A stretch of DNA of 64,000 bases from Lysinibacillus sp. FSL M8-0337 (GTDB lineage: Bacteria > Bacillota > Bacilli > Bacillales_A > Planococcaceae): the NCBI RefSeq assembly GCF_038593855.1, contig NZ_CP151996.1:1116001-1180000 (forward strand). Direction: 5' to 3'. Position 1 is the first letter of the stretch, and the number at the start of each line of letters is the position of its first letter. The position numbers and the translations under genes are program-made. This document shows, piece by piece, positions 56,958 to 64,000 of this stretch. The notes beneath the pieces were generated by a model that saw nothing but the letters and a program-made list of their open reading frames with translations, made no database searches and had not been told where the DNA came from.

Positions 56958-58520
56958 ATGAAATCAAGACAGTTAAGGCTAAAGCATTTAATAATGGGTT
57001 TAGCAATGGCAGCGTTTTTTTTCACAAGCATCGGTAGCATATGGAGTGGTTATCGTATGAATGTGGATTCCATCAAGGAAAATTCACTTGAAACAAATCG
57101 TGTATATGCTCAAAAATTGGCAACTACCGCAAGCGCCTACTTAGAAGAAGCCTTTCAAATTTTAGGTTACAGCGCAGATCATATGGAATCAATTATGGGC
57201 GATGAAGCAGCATTGGATAAAGAAACAGACCGATTGAAAATGCAAAATAATATGTTTAACTCCGTTATAGTATCGAATGCGGATGGTCTAGTACTGTCAG
57301 TTTCACCACCTTCTGTAGATGTAAAAGGAAAGTATTTGACCTCTGTAGGAGGGAAAGAGGCGTTATCCAAAAAAACGCCTCTCGTATCGAAACCATATAA
57401 AGGGATTACAGGGAGACTTATTATTTTTATCTCGTATCCTATATTTTCAGCGCAGAACGAATACTTAGGAATGGTAGCAGGTACAATTTATTTAAAAGAA
57501 CATAATGTATTTAATTTGCTGTTAGGGGAGCATTATTATAATGACGGTTCTTATGTGTTTGTAGTAGATGCAGATGGACGTATTATCTACCATCAAGATT
57601 CAAGTCGTATCAATGATGTTGTAATGGAAAATAAAGTAGTGAAAGCAGTAATATCAGGAAAAAATGGTGCACAGCTAGTCACGAATACGAAAAATATTGA
57701 AATGTTGGCTGGATATAGTGTAGTACCGATAACTGGTTGGGGTGTCATTTCTCAACGACCATTAGAAGTAGCGCTAGAGCCTTCGTTTGATCGAGTACAG
57801 GAAGTAGCGATTAATGCAATACCTCTTATGCTGTTGTCGATTTTTGTTTTATTATGGACCGCAGCGCGAATTGCCCGCCCGTTGCAGCAGCTGGCAACAT
57901 TAACAGAAGAGAGCTTAGATTCCAGAAGTGTTGAAGGGTTAAAGTCCGTACGCAGTTGGTATTTTGAAGCATATTATTTAAAGAGTGCACTTATTCGAAG
58001 TTTGTCCTTTTTGCAAGGGCAAGTTTCCTATTTTAAAGATCAGTCGACAACCGACCCTTTAACTGGGGTAACAAACCGACGAACAATGGATGCTACGCTA
58101 TCTGAATGGGAGAAAAATCAATTGATGCATTCAATTATTTTACTCGATTTGGATCATTTCAAGAGCGTCAACGATACCTATGGCCATGCAATGGGAGATA
58201 AAGTACTACAATATTTAGCCCAAAAAATGAAAGCAGTGGCACGTGAAAACGATATTTGTTGTCGTTATGGCGGTGAGGAATTTATCATTCTATTACCTAA
58301 TACGACTGTTAAAGAAGCAGTAATTGTAGCGGAAAATTTAAGACAACAGTTAGCAAATTCGAATAGTCCTTGTGGTCGTCCAGTAACGCTATCAGCGGGA
58401 GTGGCAGAGTATCCTAAAATGGCTAGTACAACAGAAGCATTAATTGAAGCGGCAGATGGAGCATTGTATCTTGCTAAGCAAGCAGGTCGGAATCAAGTAA
58501 AAACAGCAGGCGAAAAATAA
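56958..58520 (+). CDS. Membrane diguanylate cyclase with dCache-type sensor
   Basis: 520 residues. TM1 (about 11-30), an extracellular double-Cache-like domain (about 35-275; VIVSNADGLVLSVSPPSVDVKG, GTIYLKEHNVF, VVDADGRIIYHQD), TM2 (about 278-300), a HAMP-like linker, then a GGEEF domain (about 355-518) with DPLTGVTNRRT, LDLDHFKSVNDTYGHAMGD and catalytic GGEEF at 438-442. RxxD (429-432) five residues before it is an intact inhibitory I-site. It makes c-di-GMP from GTP in response to an outside signal. Stands alone; bidirectional terminator at 58541. Confidence 0.93.
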   Translation: MKSRQLRLKHLIMGLAMAAFFFTSIGSIWSGYRMNVDSIKENSLETNRVYAQKLATTASAYLEEAFQILGYSADHMESIMGDEAALDKETDRLKMQNNMFNSVIVSNADGLVLSVSPPSVDVKGKYLTSVGGKEALSKKTPLVSKPYKGITGRLIIFISYPIFSAQNEYLGMVAGTIYLKEHNVFNLLLGEHYYNDGSYVFVVDADGRIIYHQDSSRINDVVMENKVVKAVISGKNGAQLVTNTKNIEMLAGYSVVPITGWGVISQRPLEVALEPSFDRVQEVAINAIPLMLLSIFVLLWTAARIARPLQQLATLTEESLDSRSVEGLKSVRSWYFEAYYLKSALIRSLSFLQGQVSYFKDQSTTDPLTGVTNRRTMDATLSEWEKNQLMHSIILLDLDHFKSVNDTYGHAMGDKVLQYLAQKMKAVARENDICCRYGGEEFIILLPNTTVKEAVIVAENLRQQLANSNSPCGRPVTLSAGVAEYPKMASTTEALIEAADGALYLAKQAGRNQVKTAGEK

Positions 58521-58540
58521 TGTGGTCTATTTAAGAAAAG

Positions 58541-58567
58541 CGATGAGACATCAAGTGTCTCATCGCA
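58541..58567. terminator. Shared terminator between the convergent cyclase and cotD genes
   Basis: GCGATGAGACA (58541-58551) pairs perfectly with TGTCTCATCGC (58557-58567) around TCAAG. AAAA before and ATATAAAT after make it weakly bidirectional. Confidence 0.75.
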
Positions 58568-58573
58568 TATAAA

Positions 58574-58900
58574 TTAATACCCCATGCCCATATGTTTATG
58601 GTGACCCATATGTTGTTGTGGCATATGGCAGTGATTATGTGGCATACCACATAGTGTATGATTTTCACAGCATTCATTTACTACGTTCTCTGTGCAAGGG
58701 AAGTAGTATTGATGATCGATGATATGTTTGTTCACTGTTGTAATATGTGCTGGTTGAACGTGTGGTACAACTGTATGAATGTAATTTGTGCGTACATATT
58801 GCTCTGGCGGTAAAAATTGTGGTGGGTCAAATTGTGTTGGCATTGTTTGTGGTGGGCAGCATTGTGGTCCTCTTCCATGGTGACGCTTACGATTAAACAT
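58574..58900 (-). CDS. cotD: Spore coat protein CotD-like
   Basis: 108 residues, rich in His (about 19), Pro, Gln and Cys. The central HTVVPHVQPAHITTVNKHIIDHQYYFPCTENVV (about 42-74) matches CotD of the inner coat (VPHIHPQHTTNVN...HYFPHT type). The N terminus is basic (RKRHHGRG) and the C terminus ends in His/Met/Gly repeats. Cys pairs (QCCPP, ECCENHTLC) fit cross-linking in the coat. AGGAGG lies 7 nt before the ATG. A sigma-K promoter match is just upstream. Confidence 0.88.
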   Translation of the reverse strand: MFNRKRHHGRGPQCCPPQTMPTQFDPPQFLPPEQYVRTNYIHTVVPHVQPAHITTVNKHIIDHQYYFPCTENVVNECCENHTLCGMPHNHCHMPQQHMGHHKHMGMGY

Positions 58901-58938
58901 GTTATTACCTCCTGTTTTGATAAGTTGTGGTTCATAAT

Positions 58939-58966
58939 TAACATATGAGATGTAAGACTAAATGGT
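58939..58966 (-). promoter_or_regulatory. Sigma-K type promoter of cotD
   Basis: On the minus strand: AC (58966-58965), 17 bp, CATATGTTA (58947-58939), an exact fit to AC-N16/17-CATANNNTA, 39 bp before the cotD ATG. Late mother-cell expression is known for B. subtilis cotD. Confidence 0.65.
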
Positions 58967-59176
58967 CTATTTGTATGCCTATTAAGGGCTAGTTAAATCT
59001 CTTAAACGCCCCAATAGCATGAATTTTCTTGCTCCTGTGATGTTAATTTGAAAAAGTAATTTGGTGAAATGTCAAAAAGGGATTTAGGCTATTTGTCATT
59101 TTACGAATAGTATTACTTTGTAAACAGCAAAGAAACGAAGATCCAGCTGTTAAATAAAAGTTTCATGAAGACGAAT
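58967..59176. other. Gap upstream of cotD
   Basis: About 210 bp of AT-rich sequence with no gene or RNA that I can support. Confidence 0.5.
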
Positions 59177-59220
59177 AAAGGATAGTTCTGAAGCCTAGCT
59201 ATTGGCGTGAACTATCCTTT
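59177..59220 (-). terminator. Hairpin downstream of the minus-strand PfpI-like gene
   Basis: AAAGGATAGTTC (59177-59188) pairs perfectly with GAACTATCCTTT (59209-59220). T-tracts are short on both sides, so it is a moderate terminator for the minus-strand operon. Confidence 0.6.
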
Positions 59221-59250
59221 AATTTTATATTTATATGAATTAAAAAAGAA

Positions 59251-59280
59251 TTCAAAATTGTTCGAGTGACAGGCACCGTT
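59251..59280 (-). repeat. ~30-bp dispersed repeat, copy D (inverted)
   Basis: On the minus strand CGGTGCCTGTCACTCGAACA followed by ATTTTGAATT. Same family as 23869, in opposite orientation, directly beside the end of the PfpI-like gene. Confidence 0.65.
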
Positions 59281-59818
59281 ATTTATACCATTGTTCATCA
59301 AAATCCAGCTGTAACGCTTTACCAAAGGCTAAACCAAACTGAATAAAACCTCTACCTCTCGCAGTGATAATCCTACCATCCTGAACGATTAGTTCATCAG
59401 AGTAATAGCTAAGATCAAAAACACCCAATTGTTTCATGCCTTCAAGTGGTAAACCAACTGTATAGTATTTATTCTTTAGTACACCTGCCTTGGCTAAAAG
59501 ATAAGGGGAACTTGAAATACTAGCTATGACTGCGCCTTGTGAATCCAATGTCTGAATAAAATATAATAATTCTTGCTCATCTACTAATGTTCCAATATCC
59601 ATGCAGCCAGGTAATAAGAGACTATCAATCTCCTCTATATTAATATCGCTTAATTGCCTATCAGCTAGACAGGTTAAACCAGATTCGCCTTGAATCTTAT
59701 GATGATGATTTAAGCCAACCGTTACGATAGGTTTTTTCCCTTGCATTAATATGGATAATGCTACACTTAATTCATATTCACTGAATTGTGGATATAAAAG
59801 TACGGCAGTTTTTTTCAT
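59279..59818 (-). CDS. DJ-1/PfpI-family protein without the usual cysteine
   Basis: 179 residues, DJ-1/PfpI fold: KKTAVLLYPQFSEYELSVALSIL at the N terminus (Glu near 16), LLLPGCMDIGTL, and the nucleophile-elbow position ASISSSPYLLAKAGVL (about 101-116), where most members have Cys (AxCxxP). Here serines occupy the elbow, so classical Cys chemistry is not expected. ATG 59818 behind GAGAGGAT is chosen over a codon at 59845 without a site. Role unknown. The gene lies just after the CPBP protease gene (5 bp beyond its end on the minus strand), possibly co-transcribed. Confidence 0.75.
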   Translation of the reverse strand: MKKTAVLLYPQFSEYELSVALSILMQGKKPIVTVGLNHHHKIQGESGLTCLADRQLSDINIEEIDSLLLPGCMDIGTLVDEQELLYFIQTLDSQGAVIASISSSPYLLAKAGVLKNKYYTVGLPLEGMKQLGVFDLSYYSDELIVQDGRIITARGRGFIQFGLAFGKALQLDFDEQWYK

Positions 59819-59850
59819 TTTTATCCTCTCTTTACAATGTGTCATATCTA

Positions 59851-60597
59851 TTAGGAACGGTTGAAATCGTGTAAAGGACTGCTACTCCGAAGTGATTGTA
59901 CCGATGCCTTTTTCTTAACGCGTCTCCATAAAAATAACAAATAAACAAATAATACAATGATGATAAGATACGCTGTTAGCATGGAACTTTCTGCATTTCC
60001 CATAAAATTAAAGAAATTATTGAAACCATGGAAGGTAATCGTCAAAATAATAGATTGACCATCGATAATAAGTAACGATAGAACGAGACCTACAAGAAGG
60101 GCATAAATAATTTGTATAACGGTATCTTCGAGCGATTGCCCCCCAATAAGCTGCAATGCATGTGTCACGCCAAAAAGAATGCTCGAAAGCGAAATAGCAG
60201 TAAAAGTTCCTTTAGATAATAATAAGCGAAGTAAGATGCCTCTAAAAACGGTTTCTTCAATAAAAGCAACAACAAACATTTGCATGAAAAACATGAGTAA
60301 TAAATCACTAATAGAATCGAAATTCAAACCTTTTGTACCAAATAAAATAATACATAATACGAAAATTAGGGGTAAGTAGACAAATATATTTCCGATATTA
60401 ATCGGAATAAAGAAGTAATGACGCCATTTCTTTTTTGCCGTTATATAAAGAACGAGAGCGATTGCTAAAGGAATCAATATAACAAACTGCCAAAACGGAT
60501 TAGAAGGTTGTTGAATGGAAACGTAAGCCCCATTTGCAACATAAAAAAATATAAGAAGCAGTTCTATACCTACAATTTTCATAACAATCTTTTTCAT
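59851..60597 (-). CDS. CPBP-family intramembrane metalloprotease
   Basis: 248 residues, about eight membrane helices. The CAAX-protease/bacteriocin-processing motifs are present: FIEETVFRGILLRLL (EExxxR, about 112-126), the FGVTHALQ His (about 150) and FHGFNN (about 195). Such proteins act in prenyl-protein processing, bacteriocin self-immunity or regulated proteolysis. No bacteriocin gene was found next to it. AAGGGATCG precedes the ATG. Weak gap of 21 bp to the ABC permease gene; likely one operon. Confidence 0.87.
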   Translation of the reverse strand: MKKIVMKIVGIELLLIFFYVANGAYVSIQQPSNPFWQFVILIPLAIALVLYITAKKKWRHYFFIPINIGNIFVYLPLIFVLCIILFGTKGLNFDSISDLLLMFFMQMFVVAFIEETVFRGILLRLLLSKGTFTAISLSSILFGVTHALQLIGGQSLEDTVIQIIYALLVGLVLSLLIIDGQSIILTITFHGFNNFFNFMGNAESSMLTAYLIIIVLFVYLLFLWRRVKKKASVQSLRSSSPLHDFNRS

Positions 60598-60618
60598 TTT
60601 GTCGATCCCTTCAAGGTT

Positions 60619-61314
60619 TTATGCGGGCATTGCCGGAGCTTTTCGTAATGCACTTGAGATGACAATATAAATAATAATAATCATCACTAATAAGCTACCG
60701 ATTATTTGCAAAGTGGAGGCTTTCGATAATGTCATAAAAAGAGGTGAGTACCATCCGAAAATTACCATCATTATCGGAATCAAAGCCATTATTCCAATAA
60801 AACTGTAACCACCTAATGTGCCGAAGCGATAAAAGACGACATTTAAAAGCAGGCTTGAGATTAAACAAAGTAGTAGTAACACGGTATCTATCGCCATTGT
60901 CTGAAAAAATGAATCTGAACTGCTAAAAAAGAAGAGAGGGTGAATAATGACCATGTTTTGATAATCTAATAGATTTGATAGAAAAGTAATCATTTTATGT
61001 GTACAGGCAATTATAAATGCACCAATAAGGCTCCAAACGATGAAAAATAAGCCTACGTTCCAAACATACTGCATACGGCTTAAGCCAAGCTTTAAAAAAT
61101 AAGGCAATGTTTTATTTAAAATTTTGGCCCCCATCGTACTATAAAAAATATAGACAGGTATAGAGATGGTCATAGCAAAAGTAATATATTGCCCAAAAAA
61201 GGTATCGATGAAAAATGACAGTAGGACGATGGCAAATAAAATGCACCAAAAAATAATATTGCTTTTTTTATAGCTTTGATAGAATACATATAAGCTACCT
61301 TGTACTGTTTTCAT
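60619..61314 (-). CDS. ABC transporter membrane protein (YtrC/YtrD-like)
   Basis: 231 residues, six hydrophobic helices with short loops, no recognised catalytic residues. Its start overlaps the stop of the ATPase gene by 4 nt. Together with that ATPase and the GntR regulator it forms the regulator-ATPase-permease layout of YtrA-type systems, several of which respond to cell-wall antibiotics. Substrate unknown. Confidence 0.78.
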   Translation of the reverse strand: MKTVQGSLYVFYQSYKKSNIIFWCILFAIVLLSFFIDTFFGQYITFAMTISIPVYIFYSTMGAKILNKTLPYFLKLGLSRMQYVWNVGLFFIVWSLIGAFIIACTHKMITFLSNLLDYQNMVIIHPLFFFSSSDSFFQTMAIDTVLLLLCLISSLLLNVVFYRFGTLGGYSFIGIMALIPIMMVIFGWYSPLFMTLSKASTLQIIGSLLVMIIIIYIVISSALRKAPAMPA

Positions 61315-62177
61315 TTTACTAACCTCTCTTTCTGCTGTTTACTTAAATACACTAATAGGTCTTGTAAAGATACATTTTCTAATGAAATATTTTCACCTTC
61401 GATTGCACGACCGTGGGCATAGACAACGGCCGTCATATCATGCATAAAAATATGCTTGTGAATGACTTCTAAGTCTTGTATTGCGCGTTCAACTTCCTGA
61501 ACATTTCCTTTTACTGCAACAATATACTGATCCCATTGCTCCGCCGTTTTTTGCAGCAATAGCTCGCCTTCTTGCAAAATTAGGATTTCTTCGAACAATT
61601 CACTGGCTTCATCTATTAAATGTGTCGATAAAAGGAATAGCCTCGGTTGTTCTATTTGTTGATCAATTAGTAAATCATAAAATGTATTGCGTGCAGCTAC
61701 GTCTAAGCCAATATAGGGCTCATCGAAAATGGTAATTGCTGCATGACTAGCAAACCCCGTAATAATACCGAGTGCAGATACCATCCCTTTCGATAAATTG
61801 CGCACTTTATCTTTAGGGTTAAGGGCAAACACTTGAAGAAGCTCATTTGCAAGTTCTTCATCCCACTTTGGATAGAAAAAACGATTAGCCTTTAAACATT
61901 GTGCGACCGTCATATCTTCTTGAAAATTGCCACTCTCTGCAACAAAACAAATGTTACGCAATATAGCAGGTGCATTGAAAACATTCTCGCCATTGATGCG
62001 TATATGACCTTCAGTTGTAGGAATAAGCCCTGCTAATAAATTTAAAAATGTTGTTTTACCAGCGCCATTATGACCTAAGAAACCGATGATTTTTGGTCCT
62101 TCAATCGTAAATGACACATTTTTTAAAGCATGTTTCTGTTTATATAATTTGCTAACATTTCTCACATCAATCTTCAT
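61311..62177 (-). CDS. ABC transporter ATP-binding protein (YtrB-like)
   Basis: 288 residues. Walker A GHNGAGKTT (about 36-44), signature LSKGMVSALGI (about 130-140), Walker B ITIFDEPYIGLD and the H-loop LLSTHLIDEA are present. The signature LSKGM instead of LSGGQ is usual for this subclass. Three bases separate it from the regulator gene. C-terminal ~70 residues are a small extra domain. Confidence 0.9.
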   Translation of the reverse strand: MKIDVRNVSKLYKQKHALKNVSFTIEGPKIIGFLGHNGAGKTTFLNLLAGLIPTTEGHIRINGENVFNAPAILRNICFVAESGNFQEDMTVAQCLKANRFFYPKWDEELANELLQVFALNPKDKVRNLSKGMVSALGIITGFASHAAITIFDEPYIGLDVAARNTFYDLLIDQQIEQPRLFLLSTHLIDEASELFEEILILQEGELLLQKTAEQWDQYIVAVKGNVQEVERAIQDLEVIHKHIFMHDMTAVVYAHGRAIEGENISLENVSLQDLLVYLSKQQKERLVK

Positions 62178-62180
62178 AAA

Positions 62181-62540
62181 TTATCCCCTCTGTAACATAT
62201 TTTGTAATTCTTCATCAGAGATGCCTAAGCGAACCGCCTCTTTTTTCAACGGTTCAATATGTTGTGCAAAAAAGTTTTCCTTACGTTCTGCTATTAAAAT
62301 TTTACGTGCATCCATACTGACAAACATGCCTACGCCTCGTTTTTTATAAATGACACCTTTTTCCACTAATTCGTTCACACCCTTGCCTGCTGTTGCAGGA
62401 TTTATTTGATACTCTTTGGCAAATTCATTGGTTGATGGAATGCGATCTTCAGACTGTAGTTGCCCATCAAGAATGGCGTCTTCAACCCGTTCACGAATTT
62501 GCTGGAAGATTGGTTTTTCATTGCTTAACGAATAAATCAC
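62181..62540 (-). CDS. GntR-family (YtrA subfamily) regulator
   Basis: 119 residues. N-terminal winged helix (IFQQIRERVEDAILDGQLQSEDRIPSTNEFAKEYQINPATAGKGVNELVEKGVIYKKRGVGMFV, about 11-75) and a short C-terminal helical tail, the YtrA type lacking a large effector domain. Probably represses this operon. AGGAGGTG (62548-62555, minus strand) precedes the ATG at 62540. An imperfect dyad in the 62560-62590 region (GTTAGTTACATAAGTAAC) may be its operator. Confidence 0.9.
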   Translation of the reverse strand: MIYSLSNEKPIFQQIRERVEDAILDGQLQSEDRIPSTNEFAKEYQINPATAGKGVNELVEKGVIYKKRGVGMFVSMDARKILIAERKENFFAQHIEPLKKEAVRLGISDEELQNMLQRG

Positions 62541-62810
62541 AATCCACCTCCTAGTTAATTGGTTCGTTACTTATGTAACTAACCATACAACGTAGTAATT
62601 AAATTGTCAATTTATTATTGGTAATTATCCCTATTTTTAAAAATAGTGTTTTCATATAGTTTATTTTCAAATTTTGTCCTTTTATGATTGGACTAGGTTA
62701 GCTCGTTTCGGAGTTGCATGCGTTGGTAGGTTATAAAATAGCATGGCGGAGGTCGGAAATGAGGATTTGTTAGAGGAACCATGATTTATTGGTGCTTGGT
62801 TGTAGTATCT
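62541..62810. other. Gap upstream of the GntR gene
   Basis: AT-rich promoter region, then about 150 bp with no gene that I can support. The minus-strand GTTAGTTACATAAGTAAC near 62570 is the only notable dyad. Confidence 0.45.
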
Positions 62811-62846
62811 AAAAAAGACTCGATTCCACTAAAGAGGAATCGAGTC
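62811..62846 (-). terminator. Minus-strand terminator of a small transcript
   Basis: GACTCGATTCC (62817-62827) pairs perfectly with GGAATCGAGTC (62836-62846). On the minus strand six T residues follow (62816-62811). The stop codon of the possible small peptide lies in the loop. Confidence 0.85.
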
Positions 62847-62985
62847 CATATCATTAGAACCACCAGCACCAAATGGGTTACCACAACCACTTTTTACTGT
62901 GACTCTTTTGAGTGGTTGGCGTTAGTGTAAGAAATAAAAATAGCTGTGTTTTCTTAGCATCTCTACTTTTATTCAATTTAAACAT
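62829..62985 (-). pseudogene. Possible small peptide gene with a one-base frameshift
   Basis: On the minus strand ATG at 62985 opens MFKLNKSRDAKKTQLFLFL... and runs to a stop at 62878. The other frame, entered after a run of five A near 62895, reads SGCGNPFGAGGSNDMDSIPL and stops at 62829 inside the terminator loop. Removing one A would join them into about 51 residues. No good ribosome binding site precedes the ATG. The second half looks protein-like (Gly-Cys-Gly, ordered end at a terminator). Decay, sequencing error or programmed shift cannot be told apart. Confidence 0.3.
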
Positions 62986-62999
62986 TTAAATGGCTAGTT

Positions 63000-63419
63000 T
63001 TATTTAGTCAATTCTTTATACAAAACATATTTTAAAGCAGAAATTTCATCTTCAGACAGTTTACCTTCCATTTCCGCTAAGATTTGATCCTCGCTAATTG
63101 AACCGTTTTGCGCTTGTTCCTGAATTTCAAATAAACGATTAACGCCCACTTTTTTTATTAACACACGTATCGCTTCTTCCTTAGTTTGGAAGGGAAGAGT
63201 TTCCGGATTTGTAGTTGCTGCCTCGCTTATAATTTCTTGAACTTTCGGATCGTTCTCGATATAGGATTTTACTTCTGCTAGATTTTCGTCATCTACAGTA
63301 GACTCTACTTTTTCGATAATTTTTTCGGAAGCAATATTTGTCCCAAAATGCCACATGGCATAGCCAGCTGCTCCGAGTAAAACAAGAATTATTGCGGTAA
63401 TTGTGAATAACTTTTTCAA
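63000..63419 (-). CDS. Small membrane-anchored hypothetical protein
   Basis: 139 residues, not recognised. N-terminal signal anchor (LFTITAIILVLLGAAGYAMW, about 4-23), then an acidic, helical extracytoplasmic domain (VDDENLAEVKSYIENDPKVQEIISEAAT ... FQTKEEAIRVLIKKVGVNRLFEIQEQAQNGSISEDQILAEME). TTG start at 63419, 8 nt after AGGAG (minus strand), in the context GGAGTGAGTTGATTG. Its stop is 15 bp before the ATG of the possible small peptide. Confidence 0.7.
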   Translation of the reverse strand: MKKLFTITAIILVLLGAAGYAMWHFGTNIASEKIIEKVESTVDDENLAEVKSYIENDPKVQEIISEAATTNPETLPFQTKEEAIRVLIKKVGVNRLFEIQEQAQNGSISEDQILAEMEGKLSEDEISALKYVLYKELTK

Positions 63420-63638
63420 TCAACTCACTCCTGACACTTTGAATATAGCACAACAGCTCAAAAACCACGAAGAAAAGATATTGATGACACTGCCAACTAC
63501 TATTAGTTGGGCAACAACATTATACAACTTAATTATAGTGGATATTTTACACTTTATGACGTTACGTTTGCACCTATAAGTTGCAACATTATTTGCTTTA
63601 TACATTGATTAAGGGAATTGAAGCGTACTACTAAAATT

Positions 63639-63671
63639 ATGACGCAACACAGCGTAGAAGTGTTGCGTCAT
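63639..63671. terminator. 12-bp hairpin
   Basis: ATGACGCAACAC (63639-63650) pairs perfectly with GTGTTGCGTCAT (63660-63671). On the minus strand it is followed by AATTTTAG, so it may weakly terminate a transcript entering from the right. Function uncertain. Confidence 0.5.
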
Positions 63672-63704
63672 CGGCTTCGATTAGGCGTAGAAATATAGAA
63701 CGAG

Positions 63705-64000
63705 GCTGGGGCATAACTAAAAAAATTTAAGGAACAGAGGAAAGGTATTCATAAATTTTTGCTATATGGAGAACTTAGCTATTCTTGCTTTTGCAATAAA
63801 TAAAAAATTAGAAGGGTTTACTAGTTGTTGGTAGCGAAGGCGTTGACTCCTGCTCAGAACGCACACAGCGTAAGACGCGGGCATTCCGCGCATTAGCGTG
63901 GGTTGCGGCTTACTGTGTTGAGCGGAAAGCACCACCGAAGCGGCCAACAACGGCGTAGCAAAAAAGTGTTAGCTTGACTGCCATCAATCTAACACTTTTT
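63705..64000 (+). repeat. Structured dispersed element, copy 3, reaching the window edge
   Basis: Co-linear with 49261-49533, with the same final hairpin (63961-63977 with 63984-64000, tail TTTTT). The outer arms GTTGTTGG (63825-63832) and CCAACAAC are perfect here. Small reading frames in it are by-products of the repeat. Confidence 0.75.

Overview
The window is about 64 kb of low-GC chromosome from an endospore-forming member of the Bacillales. SpoVS, CotE, CotD, the YmfF-YmfM block, GlnR-GlnA and the order recA - rny - ymdB - spoVS - miaB - ymcA - cotE - mutS - mutL all match the Bacillus-type chromosome. The gene complement and style suggest the Lysinibacillus / Planococcaceae side of the order, but the genus is inference. 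Almost everything is on the + strand up to about 58.5 kb. A block of minus-strand accessory genes follows.

Layout. (1) 1-1312: end of a nucleoside (BmpA/Nup-type) ABC importer. (2) 1533-8980: paired M16 peptidase-like proteins, an EF-P-modification type reductase, ymfJ, ymfK, a RodZ-like protein, pgsA and cinA. (3) 9140-12351: recA with a LexA box, and rny. (4) 12445-22360: a Wzx/Wzy-type exopolysaccharide cluster (co-polymerase, tyrosine kinase, phosphatase, three glycosyltransferases, polymerase, flippase, acyltransferase) placed between rny and ymdB, two genes usually adjacent. It has a tiny leader peptide and no recognisable priming transferase. (5) 22528-26863: ymdB, spoVS and a 2-oxoacid:ferredoxin oxidoreductase. 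(6) 27702-34099: seven tightly overlapping genes for uptake and hydrolysis of an unidentified compound, probably an organophosphate (binding lipoprotein, alkaline-phosphatase-superfamily hydrolase, two permeases, ATPase, DeoR regulator, PHP phosphatase). (7) 34330-41936: miaB, ricA (ymcA), cotE, mutS, mutL. (8) 42033-47721: glpK, glpD, a lysophospholipase-like hydrolase, miaA, hfq, a rhodanese. (9) 47858-49186: a cobalamin riboswitch controlling a lone cobT. (10) 49573-53607: TRIC channel, ynbB, glnR-glnA with a GlnR operator. (11) 53797-63419: accessory genes, including an orphan kinase-like protein, a YhgE-type membrane protein with a PadR regulator, a diguanylate cyclase, cotD with a sigma-K promoter, a CPBP protease, a GntR/ABC operon and small unknowns.

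Repeats. A structured dispersed element of roughly 270-300 bp ending in a terminator occurs twice (about 49261-49533 and 63705-64000). A diverged relative lies at 23928-24039, flanked by two direct copies of a separate ~30-bp repeat that also occurs at 26962 and 59251.

Most unusual observations: the possible phosphoester uptake operon, the exopolysaccharide insertion with its leader peptide, a CTG start plus a 20-serine tract in CotE, loss of the PTS-phosphorylated His in GlpK, covariation in the dispersed element, and a possible frameshifted small peptide gene at 62829-62985. No tRNA, rRNA, CRISPR array, prophage or intact insertion sequence was seen.
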